From: Rhizophagus irregularis
Lineage: Eukaryota > Glomeromycota > Glomeromycetes > Glomerales > Glomeraceae
NCBI RefSeq assembly: GCF_026210795.1
Contig: NC_089447.1
Span: 1,986,501-2,050,500, forward strand
Reading direction: 5' to 3'
Length of the DNA: 64,000 bases
The notes under the pieces are model-generated. The model did no database searches. It was not told the DNA's origin and saw nothing but the letters and a program-made list of their open reading frames with translations. A program made the position numbers and the translations under genes. How positions within the stretch are numbered: position 1 is the stretch's first letter; the number at the start of each line of letters is the position of its first letter. Shown here one piece after another: positions 12,562-23,890 of this stretch.

Positions 12562-12984
12562 ATTTAAAGGTGAAAGTAAAGTCTTAAGTTTTAAAAGTAA
12601 GTCGGAGAAGCAGAGTTTATCATAATTAATGTAATCTGTGATACTCGACTACTCGAGTTGTTTACTGATCGGATGCACAACGTGGAAAGAAAACGTGTTC
12701 TGTATTCCCAATGTGGAATACTAACTGAACTAACAATTAATTTGAATGTAACCATAATTTATTCGCAATTTTTTTTTTCCGCCGCAGATATGTTAAAGGA
12801 AAAATTTTTATACTTTCCTTTCCTTGCATAACGATTATATTTTTCTTTGATGTTTACCACCAACCACCCTCGTTGATTCTTTGAAAAAAAAAGTAAAAAA
12901 AAAAATATCAAAGAAAAAGACTAACTTTGCAACATTTTAAAAAGATAAAGGTAGTGTGACACAGCTAATGTGAACAGGTCTCTC
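12562..12984. promoter_or_regulatory. Divergent promoter region, Osh3-like gene / membrane protein gene
   Basis: About 420 bp between two divergently transcribed starts. AT-rich with homopolymer A/T tracts around 12.77-12.90 kb. A short CGACTACTCGAG palindromic patch lies near 12.65 kb. No gene is visible. Function is inferred from geometry. Confidence 0.45.
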
Positions 12985-14787
12985 ATGCAGAACAATTCCA
13001 CGCAAGACTTTTCTGATGAGGGTCATTGTCTGTAGGTTTAGTATATTCCTTTATCAGTTCTTTTCATTATTCAGTAAACGCTAAAGTTATTTGATTTTTT
13101 TTGAATTACAGTTTTCACCTTCACATAAAAAACTGTGGTGACGATGTATTTTATAATGTGATTTATTATGTTTCAATCATTCTTGCTGCCATGTTGGCTA
13201 TTACCGCGGGCGGTCTGTGGTTAAAAAGACGATTTTATATCAAGTCATCACAAAAAGTCGCGTTTCTAGATGGGTATTTGTTATGGCAAACATTGCACGC
13301 ATCAAGTAAGTTAATTTTGTTGATCCAAAAGTTCGATAATATGTTAGTTAATCTTATTAAGATAAATTTCTTAATTCGTTTTAAGTTCGAATCATCAATA
13401 ATATAATTATACTTAGCAATCTTATTGAAAGAGAATATATGATTTTGGAACTTTTATATGACATACCGTTTTACTGTGATCAGGTTTCAGTGATATTATT
13501 TATTATTGGAATGTAAGTGTCCTTTATCGTATAATGTTTTCTTTTTTTAAACGAAAAATTAATAAAAAATATAAATTAATTTTTATTTTTCTCACAAATC
13601 AAGTTTACTTGCTATTCCTCATTCAAATCACTTTCCAGCAACTCCTAGCTCACAAAGATCATTTCAGATTTTCATACCATCTCATAATAGTATAATATGG
13701 TTCTTCCGAATATTCTCTTTCCTAATCTTTCCGTCTCTTGCCATCTTTGCTTTACTCACAGGATATTTTCATTCAATATTGAAAGTGAGGCCGCCTAATG
13801 AGGAGCCTCATTTAGTCCATCTTGAAACACAAATGATTCGTGCGCACTATATAGTTTATGCTATCAGTTGGATTTCAATAGCAATTTGTTTTGCATACTT
13901 TGGTAGAAAAATGAAAAGGTTTGCGGAAAGTAGCATTGGACTATTAATGGATATTGAAATGGACTCTACAAAGTACGGTCGTCTTAGGTTAATGAGAAGG
14001 TCTATAACAAGGGTACGTGATTATCGCATATTTGGTTTATTTTCCTATTCATATTAATTTTTGTTATTACAATACTTAATTTTCGGTAATTAGATGAATA
14101 TTGTAAATGGTTTTTTATGTGCTAAATATTTGCTATTTGCCATCGGTGCAACAATTGCTGCGTTTCAGCTTGAATCATTGTTTTCTATTGATTGGATTTC
14201 TAAATTAGCTGCTGTTTTGGTCACAACATTACCTCTTGCTTCAATGATTTTATGTACATTGTTAATTCTATATGGGTAATTTTATTTTTGTTTATTACGT
14301 AAATACTGTTTTTCTTTAAATCAATTAATTTTCTTAAAAAAATTCTAGAGACACAAATCCCGAAAAGGCTTTTGACGCACATTTTTCACAGATGTCGCAT
14401 TCACAGCATACCTTTTCAACATGGGATTGTACGATGGATTCACCTAATCAGCATGACAAAAATGAATTTAGTCTTTTACCACCTCCACCCTCGTATAAAG
14501 ACGATAATGCAAGTCAACAATATGATCTTGTTCAAGAAATTGAACATAAACAACATAATGCGAATCGTCATAGTAATTCTACAACAATATCCATAAATCA
14601 TCCATCACATACTCAAAATTCAGTTACAATATTACCAGACATTATAATATCATCACCTCCGGAAATAACAGTTGTTGAAAAGAGTGCTAATCGTGTTATT
14701 GGAAAATCCAAGTTTGTAGCTGCTTGGATATTGGATCAATGTGAAAGAACCTCTACAAAAGAATTGCCAAAAGAATCGTCATCATAA
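12985..14787 (+). CDS. Multi-pass membrane protein with N-glycosylation site and PPxY tail, unidentified
   Basis: Not recognised as a named family. A consistent six-exon model is 12985-13031, 13112-13305, 13491-13512, 13604-14012, 14094-14275 and 14349-14787; it sums to 1293 nt (430 residues) in frame. It begins MQNNSTQDF, with an NNST sequon. Hydrophobic helices follow: VIYYVSIILAAMLAITAGGL; a helix across the tiny third exon (ASMILFIIGILLAIP); WFFRIFSFLIFPSLAIFALL; YIVYAISWISIAICFAYF; CAKYLLFAIGATIAAF; and LAAVLVTTLPLASMILCTLL. That gives six or seven membrane segments, then a hydrophilic tail of about 140 residues containing LLPPPPSYKDD, a PPxY motif of the kind bound by WW domains of Rsp5/NEDD4 ligases. 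The layout resembles a receptor, but this is inference. The first exon is the least certain part. Confidence 0.72.
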
Positions 14788-15557
14788 TTTTTTGAGGATA
14801 ACAACTAATTGTTATTTGGAATTGGATTTTCTCCCATTATCTCCTACAAATTTATTTCGACTTTTTTTTAGGACTTCCATTGTATTTTATCCGTATTATT
14901 GTTTATTTACTTATTTATTTATTTTATAAAGAAAAACAAAAATAGAAGAATTTATAGAATGCAGGAATTACTATATTTGAAAATAGGTGAAATACATATT
15001 TACCAATTCTTTCTTTTTAAACTTATTGTACGTAAATCAATTAGTGGTTATAGAATATAGAACAAAATTGTAATTCCTAATTACTGTAATTTCTTTGATT
15101 AATTTAATTGAAATTTGAGAAATTAGTTTTTGTAAAACTATTTGAAAATTAACCGTACTTAGTACTATTCTGTGGTATCACCTGTACCCCCTCCGCGTTT
15201 CCATTTTTATCGAGTGTTTTTTTAAAAAATAATTTGTCACATATTATTCGTTACATCTACTTTCACGTGTTAGTGCATAGTTACAGGTCCTAAGAAACGG
15301 TTTCTTATCGGGTTAACCCGGATTGGTTAACGGGTCGATTACTGGTCGATAATGGTTGATTAACGGGTAGTTTCGGACGTCTCAATTTCAATAACGATTT
15401 ATGACTCGATATAACGCGGATTCATATGAACATTGTGAAAATATCTTTATGTAGTTTGAAAACAATGACACATAGTGTCACGTGAAAAGAAATTATATAT
15501 ATACCGCACTTCGCACCAATAGTATTTCGCAATAAACAGTAATAAAACCCGAATATA
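14788..15557. other. Intergenic region with GC-richer repeat patch
   Basis: 3' flank of the membrane protein gene. At about 15300-15420 lies a patch unlike its surroundings, with repeated GGGTTAACCCGG / GGTTAACGGGT / TGATTAACGGGT motifs that are partly palindromic. It looks like a remnant of a repeat family. No coding region is supported. Confidence 0.45.
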
Positions 15558-15885
15558 GGGCACGGCTAAAGCGGAGCTAATGTGGCTCAAAAAATTTTCC
15601 AGATTCCTCCGATATGGCACATGCAGTAAAATATTTTCCTGTGGCGCCCAGCCGGCACAGCGTTGAGCCATGGCTGAGCTTGGGAGGTCCTTTGTGGATG
15701 TGGCAAGTGCTGCCACAAGCCTCACTGTCACGAAGGACTGGCCCTGCTACGCCACAGTGATACTGCTGTGATGAGCTGGGCCACTGTGGGAAAATATTTT
15801 CCTGGTATATGCCATTAGAAGAATCCAGTACAAAATTTTTTGAGCCACTGCAGGTCTGCAGCCCTGCCCTGCTTTAGCTGTGCCC
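15558..15885. mobile_element. MITE with long terminal inverted repeats and TA target duplication
   Basis: 328-bp element flanked by TA on both sides (15556-15557 and 15886-15887). The ends are inverted copies (GGGCACGGCTAAAGC at the left against GGGCACAGCTAAAGC in the reverse complement of the right). Similarity continues inward for about 90 bp on each arm, including the shared blocks TGGCTCAAAAAATTTT and AAAATATTTTCC. The interior is GC-richer than the flanks and has no transposase. TA duplication and TIR structure suggest a Tc1/mariner-type non-autonomous element. Confidence 0.82.
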
Positions 15886-15890
15886 TAAAT

Positions 15891-16223
15891 ATGATAATCA
15901 CGTTAATCTGTCTCGTCAAAGGAAATACACTCGCGAACGCTTTTCCTGTCCATATAGATGGGAATACTCTGGTTGGTGACTTCAAGAAGGTTATAAAGGT
16001 GGAAAAGGCACCACATTTTAATGATATTGTTGCTAATGAACTCAGGCTATAGAAGGTGGAAATTTGTGGCGATCACCTTGATGATCAGTTGAAGAATCCC
16101 AAACTCGAAGAGTTGTCCATAATAAAAAAGATTTTGAAGTACTTTCCTGACTCAATAGCAGAGGAACATATTCATATCCTAGTTGAGCCACCTGCTTCGA
16201 CCTTCACTTCAAGTCACGAATAG
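15891..16223 (+). pseudogene. Crinkler (CRN) effector N-terminal header, broken by an in-frame stop
   Basis: An ATG at 15891 opens a frame of 110 codons ending at 16223, interrupted once by a TAG at 16050-16052. The translation begins MIITLICLVKGNTLANAFPV and continues with KAPHFNDIVANELRL before the stop and KVEICGDHLDDQL after it. This is the ubiquitin-like N-terminal header known from Crinkler-type effectors, including those of Rhizophagus. The stop sits where the family usually has an aromatic residue. No NTPase or nuclease domain follows directly, so the copy is truncated as well as broken. The start codon lies only 3 bp from the TA flank of the upstream MITE. Any function is doubtful. 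Confidence 0.75.
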
Positions 16224-16520
16224 CCGAATAGACATTACTCAGTATGTATAATCTCAAAAGCTACTATATATGGAATGTTATAAAGAACAGGAAGGACAAT
16301 AGCAACAATGGCTATTTAATGAAATTATGGAAAGTTGAACTTGAAACACTTGCAAGTTCTTATACCAAGTTGATTGTTTCATTACAAAGTTCAGCGATCT
16401 AATATGCCTCACATATCTTTACTTCAAAATTTTTCAAATTACTATTACATTTTTTACATTTTTCTACTGGTTTTGTTTTTTCTCAATTATCCCAATTTCC
16501 ATTTCCCTATTCATTATTTA
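16224..16520. other. Non-coding flank between Crinkler remnant and AT-rich element
   Basis: No frame of credible length. It may include decayed continuation of the Crinkler locus; the short translations are not recognisable. Confidence 0.35.
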
Positions 16521-17497
16521 CTGGTAAAAAAAAAGTGAAAAGTTTTTGTAGAGTTTAAAAATTTAATAAGAATTTTTTTTTTAAAAAAAAAGAGTGAAAA
16601 GTTTTTGTAGAGTTTAAAAATTTAATAAGAATTTTTTTTTAAAAAAAAGAGAGGAGTTTTTGTAGAGTTTAAGAATTTTTTTTTAAAAAAAAAAAGTATG
16701 GAAATTTAATAAAAATTTTTTTTGATACTCTATATTTAATGTTTAAAAATTTTAGTATTCATAACCTTTGGCTTTATAATCAATAATAATATGAAACAAA
16801 TAATCAATTAAGAACTTTAAAATTTTAAAATTTACTGTAAGAACTACCTTAAAGATATATTTCACAAAGAAAATGAATGATTCAAACAATAATTTTAGGA
16901 ATTTATGTCTATCATTATTTGAAATGTGGTTTCATGTGATTTATATTTTATGTTTCAGAATGTCATCATAAATTAAACTATTAAAAAAAATTTGTCATAA
17001 TTTATCATAATTATTTAACCAAAAATGTAATTGAATATAATAAAATTGATACTTAATTAGGTTTTTACAGCTTGGACTAAAATTAAGAAATTAATTTAGT
17101 ATACTAATAATTTTGTAACTTCAATAACTAAAGTTGTACTAATATAGTAATTCATCTTTAAAAATATGAAACAATTGAAACATGATTAATTAAATTATAT
17201 TCTAAAGAAACTATGCATAATACAAAAATTATTTTATATACTAATTATGATTAATTAAATCATAATGACATAAGATTTATTCCCATAACGTTATATTTTA
17301 AATAATATAATTATTTACATGGTTTGTCATTAGGCAAAAGAAATATTATAAAAGGAGATAATATCTTTGATCCAAAAAAAAAACTCTACTCATTAAATTT
17401 CTAAACTCTACAAAAACTCTTTACTCTTTTTTTTTTAAAAAAATTCTTATTAAATTTCTAAACTTTACAAAAACTCTTCACTCTTTTTTTTTTAAAT
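16521..17497. repeat. AT-rich element bounded by inverted tandem arrays
   Basis: The left end (about 16525-16720) holds three to four imperfect copies of a 60-70 bp unit built around AGAGTGAAAAGTTTTTGTAG and TTTAAAAATTTAATAAG plus T/A runs. The right end (about 17375-17495) holds two copies of the reverse complement (TTCTAAACTCTACAAAAACT and a close variant). The interior of about 650 bp is AT-rich and non-coding. The shape is that of a large non-autonomous foldback/TIR element, possibly of a new family. Target duplications are not clear because of the homopolymer edges. Confidence 0.6.
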
Positions 17498-17687
17498 TAA
17501 AAAATATATACAGTATATATAAAAAAAAAATTTATATAAATAATTATACATTTTTTCTATAGTTTTTTCTTCTTACATTATTTTTTTCTATTTTTGTCGT
17601 ATTTTTTTATAAGATTTTCATTATTTTTTTTCTATTTTCGTCATCATTTTTTTTTATAAGATTTTCAATATTTTTTTTTCTTAAATC

Positions 17688-20212
17688 ATGCCACCAAAAA
17701 AGAAAATTGGTAAAGTGCTTTTATGATATCAATTGTAAATTTGCAAATATAAAAATATTTACTACCTAATAAATTCTTTTTCATTAGATTTAAAAAATTT
17801 GGACCTTACCCATATTTACATCCTAGAGGAAATTGAATACATTAATGAACCACAATCTCCAATTGCTATTAAGGCTGTTGTACATGAAATTTCTAGACAA
17901 CTTGGTAACTGGAATATTAAAACTGGTCAAAATGGTATTGTTACTACATCTCAAAGAGGATATAATTTTGGGTTGAATAAGCGACTGCAAGGTATTCTTG
18001 AGACCACATATTGCTTTTATACCTGAAAATATTTATAATTCGCTTAATAAAGCCCAACTTTTGACTTTTCTTAGCCAACCTTTTACTCCTATATTTGTTG
18101 CTGAAGTTGTAAATGTTTCAAAGGAAGCAATATTTAATGAAGTTAATAATAGATTCAAGAATGATTACTTTGCAACAGGTACTTCTGTAAAGTTGGGATG
18201 GTTAATTGATCCAAGGAATCACATAATTTGGACTTATGAAAAAGATGACGATGATGAAAATGTTACTTGTCAAAAACGTAAATGGGAAGATTTAGACGGT
18301 GGTAATATTTTATTAGATTTTACTTTGGATATAAAATTTGTTGAAAAAATTATCTCGCATAAACGAAACCATAATTTACTATATACACCAAGACAAAGTA
18401 TGTATATGTTTGCATTGTTTTCATATTAACCTATCCTAATATCTCACTCTTTTATAGGAGGCATAGGTGGAACTATGTTCTTGACAACTGAAGGAGATGG
18501 AGCTAACAGTTATGAAGGAATCGATCTCAGCAGTCCTGATATTTGCAAACGTGAGCAGACAATCCACAAACTTGTAAAGAAGATTGAAAAAACACGTTTT
18601 TTACTCATTCGGTCTCCACCTATGTTTGGGAAGACCTCATTAGCCCAACTATTAGATCAACATCTAGTTAAAGATTCTAGCATACGAGTTATTCGCATCT
18701 CCATCTTATGGATGGGCAATCCTAGTGGATCTTGACATTTGAGAGCTGGGAAGAAAGACTTGGGCAAGATAATCAGGGGAAAAATTTCAAGAAGAAAATG
18801 CGACTACATTAAGACTATATTTATTGTTGATGAAGTTCAGGTATGAAGTTTATCTTTTTATTTTGAATTAATATAGATTCTGACATTTCTGGATGTTAGA
18901 TGCGATGTCTAAGCCTGTGAACCTAAGACTGCTTCGCGTCATAATGGTAATGTCTTTTGGGAAACGATCAAGCGGTGCCAACAGATCGGTAACTTACATA
19001 TTGTTGCTTTTGCCGCATATGGTTACAAGGGTGCATGGAATCTTACATCTGCAACTCACACAATGGATGTGTCACCTTTTGCGATTCCTAGTGAGAACAC
19101 GTGGGGTATAGAAAATGTGCGCTTCACTAAGGATGAATATGAAGATTACTTTTTACGCTTTTGCAGAAAATATCTCAAAAAAATTGAAGATGAAAATGAT
19201 ATTAGATACTTACAGGAGTACGTGCACAATACAACAGCTCGTCATCCTGGACTTGTCGTATTTTTTATGAATCATATTAAGGATCATTTCTCTTTCCAAC
19301 TGAAATATGATGATAAGTTGACATTTGGAAAGATTTTTTTGTACTTAAAATCATATAGATTTATGAGAACAGTAGATGAGGCAAGTGTTTTAATTTCATT
19401 TTGCATTAAGAAAAAGAATTATATTATTGTATTTATTAATCCTGTTTTTGCAGGGCTTTCGTGGGTATTTACTTATGTATAATTTTACTCCAGAGGAAAT
19501 AGAACTTTGTGATAGGGTATTCCAAGGACCCATTGATATCAGACCCTATACCAGTCAGTTATATAATACATCCAGTAACACATCAGAAGACAAGAAGAGG
19601 CTAGTTATGACAAACATACTTAGTGAACAAGATGGTAAACTTGATTTTGCTTCACCCTACTTGCGCACGCTCTATCTGCAGCGACGTTGGGAAAGCACCA
19701 CTAGGTCAACAAATCCTCCTAAAGATTTCAAAAGCTTTCTCCACGGAATTTTCACCAATATGAATGCTGAGGCTATACAAAATTCGTATTGTATTAGTAC
19801 AGACTATCAGCTTTTAGAGCACACTTGGCAAATGGAATTTTATCGGGCTGCTACTCAAGTTCTACCTGTTGACATATTCATTTCTCCTGATGTTGGAACA
19901 TACTGGGGGTCAAGTGGATATGTGGATTTTTTTGTGGATGATAATCGGAGTTGGACAATCAAGTTACTATGGAATAGTGAAAATACATCTAACCATAAAA
20001 GTTGCTTCAATGATATCTATAAACCTATCAAGGATGTCAGCAAAGAATGGGCTATCATTAACATTCAACATCCTGATCTTTCTAATGATAATCCAGAGTA
20101 CAGTGCTAATAGTCATTGGATAAATATATATTGCCAAAAGAATTGGAAGTCTGTGATCATTGAAGATGAGGATGGGAGAGTTGAAGTTAAGCTCATGGGA
20201 GAGTATTCATAG
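17688..20212 (+). pseudogene. Uma2-type nuclease / P-loop NTPase / REase-like composite gene, frameshifted (Crinkler-related)
   Basis: A first exon at 17688-17709 (MPPKKKI) splices to a Uma2/DUF820-like restriction-endonuclease-fold domain (HEISRQLGNWNIKTGQNG, then RPHIAFIPENIYNSL, NDYFATGTSVKLGWLIDP). The frame changes near 17998 without a plausible intron. After an intron near 18402-18457 comes a P-loop NTPase (SPPMFGKTSLAQLL) with a likely Walker B IFIVDEVQ near 18835. The frame is broken again at about 18730 and, with or without an intron, near 18.84-18.90 kb. The C-terminal part (19063-19383, intron, 19455-20212) ends in a module like the REase-fold tail of Crinkler-type proteins (HTWQMEFYRAATQVLPVDIF, SGYVDFFVDDNRSWTIKLLW). 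The third-strand position where I expect an acidic residue has lysine. Probably a decaying effector-like gene; breaks could also be assembly errors. Not a full-length ORF. Confidence 0.65.
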
Positions 20213-20996
20213 AAAGAGATCAAAGGAAACACAAACATATGTTACAATTAAAACCCTACTTCCTCAAAAATTTGTAGGCTAAGCTTTACTACTTTATTTC
20301 TAATTGTATTGGTTGCTTTGGCAACGCTTTATTTCATAAATAATAAAGAATCGATGTATTCATTTTTCGCTCTATAAAATCACTCGAAAACACACATGTT
20401 TAAAAAATCAAAGTAAAGTTTTTTTATTTTCCATAAAGTAATATTATAAGAAAGAAACCAGTTGCTATGCAAAACGAAAGAATAAAATGGATTTTGGATT
20501 CTAATTTAATGCTTATTTGTTAGTTATAGGTATATTTGTATAAATTAAGAATTAAATGCTATATTTAACTGTTAATAATTTAATAATATTGGAATGCATT
20601 TTCTTGTTCAACTCATGTGATTTTAAAATTTATATCTTGTAAAAATTATTGGTTTTTGATAATTTTCATGTAATAATCTAATAACTAATCTAAAGGCAAT
20701 TTCTTTATTTCATCAATGCATTTTATTCTATCTAATACTATACATTTAAGTTGGTATAACAAAATAAAATATTTTGTTGTTCCATTTGGTTGTGAATTTC
20801 AAGAAGCTTTTGTATAATTTGAAGGGTTAATATTGTTTATATATATTATGATATAAATATAATAATACTACTTATAACAAATTATTATTATCTATTAAAT
20901 ATAACAAGTAATTTAAATAAATTAAACAATCTTTGCAAGAAATCAGTATATATATTAATAGATGTAATCCTTTATAAAAAGGATTGTTAATAAATA
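20213..20996. other. AT-rich intergenic region between convergent genes
   Basis: Separates the 3' end of the composite gene (+) from the 3' end of MON1 (-). Only AT-rich sequence; no gene, hairpin or repeat stood out. Confidence 0.6.
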
Positions 20997-23729
20997 TTAA
21001 AATACTTGTGAATTCAGAATAAATAAATTTTCCTCCTCTTTTTTTATCCATTTCAACAATGTATGGGAGGAATTAGTCAATGCCGACTTAGATATTAATG
21101 GACCAAATGCGGCATATAATTCAAATGTTGAGGTTATCTTTAATTAAAGTTATATATGTTATAAAATTAATAATATATTATGAATAAAAAAGCAAGGACA
21201 AATTAATAACACAACATACCCATCCTAATATAGTTTCTGTTGGACTCACATAATAATGTACCTTAAGTGGTCGAATACGTGAATGCATGCGATCATGTGT
21301 GTATCTGTATAATTTAAACAATCTAAATAATAAATAGAAATAGAAAATTAATTTAATATACATATATAAATGAAAAAAAAAATTTCGTACTTTTGTTTCT
21401 CATGAGGATCATTATATGGTGCCATAAACGTAGGTGATGTATATTGTACATGCTTCCTTGATTTATATATAAAATGACGTAAACCTGCTGCACCAACATC
21501 TGCTGTTAATAATAATAAAGTATGATATATTAGAAAATTACCAAATATATACAATATACAAAATTAGTTTAGGTAGTAAGCACACACCTATAGAATAACC
21601 TTCACTCTGTGACACTTCCTCTATCGCTTGTAATGCATTACAACTAGTGAGTTCCTAAAATAACAGATATATATGAATATGAACCCTTTACAAAGTTTTA
21701 AAAGGACGAGAAATTTTAAGCTTACCTCAACTATTATACTTTTAGCATCAGATAACTCAAAAAATTTGTCTTTATCTGGAGAAATCAAGAGCAAACATAC
21801 ATTCCCAGTAATGTAGCATACATAAGCGTGGAGGAACCCTTTGTTGTTGAATTTTGGAAGACATATTGGAGTCCATGATTCAGCTGACCGAAAAGTCGAA
21901 GAACCATTTACCATATTAAAAATTAAGTGAAGATCTTTACAGAAAGAAATATTAGTATAAAAGATATATTGATTGATAAATTCATATATTCAACCTTTTA
22001 CCTGCTGAATGAAGACTATGTCTTTTAGGTCTTAGCAATGTTATTAATTTATTATTGGCTATTAGCATAGCATATAAAAGATCCTATAATAAAATGAGTC
22101 AATAATAGCAAATTATTAATAAACGCAAACTATTACATACTACCTTCGACTTTACTATCTGCAAAATACTTCCAATTTTGTCTCGTAATTCTTTATTCAT
22201 CCTAACACACTGAATTGAGCCCAACATGAATCCTGGTTCATCGCTCATAGAAGTTGCAAGGTTATCCAAAAATGGTTCAGTGCCTATAAAGAAATTCTAT
22301 ATCAATACATTAACAATAAACAACAAATCTAAGATTAATATAAATAATCAACCTCCAAGTAGAAGGCGCAAATCATAATTAATCCGTTGTTCAAAAATTC
22401 TTGTTAATTGAGTGGACGTTAAAACACTTAAAATTTGGTTATATAAATAATTCAATTGATCTCTGAGCTGTAAAAAAAAAAAATATTATTCATTTCACTA
22501 TATCAAGGTTCCAAATAGATATAACGAACATTACTTGTTTAATACCTGAGTTTCTGATTCATTCGTCCGTGATACAGCTACAAGATACAATGGGCCCTTA
22601 AGTAAAAATACAAATTTGTGATTTCCCGCGTTGATACATCTATCTCAAAATTATAACGTTAATAACTAATGATTAATGTTTTACATAAAAAACTACTGAT
22701 TTTTTTTTAGATAAACCTTATAGAATCTTCAGCATCAACAAAAAAAGAAACAATAGCCTGAATCACACCCGTATAACCTGATATCCGTGATTCATCTCCA
22801 TAACTATTCAGGAAAATAATATAAAATTATTAAAATTATTAAACTTTTAAATACAATAAATACAATAAATATGGCTAATTATCTAAATCATACCGAGTAT
22901 AGATTGGCTTGCCGGCACTACTAAGTATAAAAAAATGTTTTCGATGTCGACACCAATTAACAGATTGTGGATCTAATATTAAAATTGAAAATTTCAGTTG
23001 TCTAATTTGTATTTCCTCATTATTGCTTGTTATTATTTCTTTTTTTAATAAAAGTTAAGATGAAAACACCTTCAACCTTCATGTCCATACTTGCGACGAT
23101 ATCCCGAATATTCTTCATCTACCGAAATAACTGGCACATTCGAATGATCATTACTCATCGTATGGCTTCCGATCCATTCTATAGAACTGTCTGAGTCTAG
23201 GAGTTAAAAAAAAAATTGTTGACAATAAGTGACTGTTGTATGATAAATTTTTATAAATAAAGTGTAATAGTACATACATACCTACGCTTCCTGCAACTTC
23301 ACACTCTGAGCCAATATTTTCTGGTTCACTATAAATCGTTCGCTTTTGACTATTAATGAACCCTTTACTACTTCTGAAAGCCGAAAGATACTTATCATTT
23401 GAGGTAACTGAGTTAGATCTATTCATAAGCCCTATAAGTAAATCGTCTACAGAACCTTCCTTTGATCGAGTCTCTCCATTAATATTATCTTCTATTTTAC
23501 TTGAAATTGCGTTGAAACTTTTTACCGAAGAATCAGCAGAAGAGGAGCTGCATGCTGTCGAAGAAACTTCTAAAGAAAGTTGTGTAGTAGGTTTTGCTTT
23601 ATATTTACGAGGCTGTAACGTGGGCGAAAGTGATTCATCTGAAGTGAGAATACTATTAGAGTCCGAAAGAAGATCTTCCATAATCGGTGACATTGGTGAT
23701 AAAGCTGGACTCTTGGGTGAGGAAAACAT
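20997..23729 (-). CDS. MON1: Vacuolar fusion protein Mon1
   Basis: Subunit of the Mon1-Ccz1 guanine nucleotide exchange factor that activates Rab7/Ypt7 on late endosomes, autophagosomes and vacuoles. Multi-exon. The N-terminus (ATG at 23729) is a Ser/Pro-rich low-complexity region ([16 protein letters not shown]). The longin-type core begins [20 protein letters not shown] and continues with [60 protein letters not shown] and [20 protein letters not shown]. The C-terminal part is diagnostic: [40 protein letters not shown], and a last exon with [15 protein letters not shown] ending at the TAA at 20997-20999. At least eight introns. Start is 161 bp from the divergent TBC1D5-like gene. Exon edges in the middle are approximate. 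Confidence 0.93.
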
Positions 23730-23890
23730 TGCAGTTTATTTTAGTAAATTATGTCAGTTTAATTTAGTAGGTAATTTAAATCCCTGCAGGACAATCTGTA
23801 CGACAGCTAGTATGTCACATGCTCAGCGTGTGACCCTCGCCTAGTATAAACACATTTACTCTCTCGAATTTATAATAAATTGCGATTAAT
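23730..23890. promoter_or_regulatory. Bidirectional promoter, MON1 / TBC1D5-like
   Basis: The 161 bp between two divergent start codons must carry both promoters and both 5' UTRs. It contains an imperfect palindrome at 23814-23834 with arms GTCACA and TGTGAC, resembling an E-box/CLEAR-like GTCACATG half site. The promoter role follows from geometry; any regulator is unknown. Confidence 0.6.

Noticed and set aside
13384-13400. GTTCGAATC resembling a tRNA B-box
   Set aside because: No A-box or cloverleaf can be built around it.
15447-15731. 94-aa minus-strand ORF
   Set aside because: Lies largely within the MITE arm and centre; chance frame in a GC-richer repeat.
16521-17497. Reading the inverted arrays as a CRISPR-like array
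   Set aside because: Units are adjacent without unique spacers, in opposite orientations, in a eukaryotic genome.
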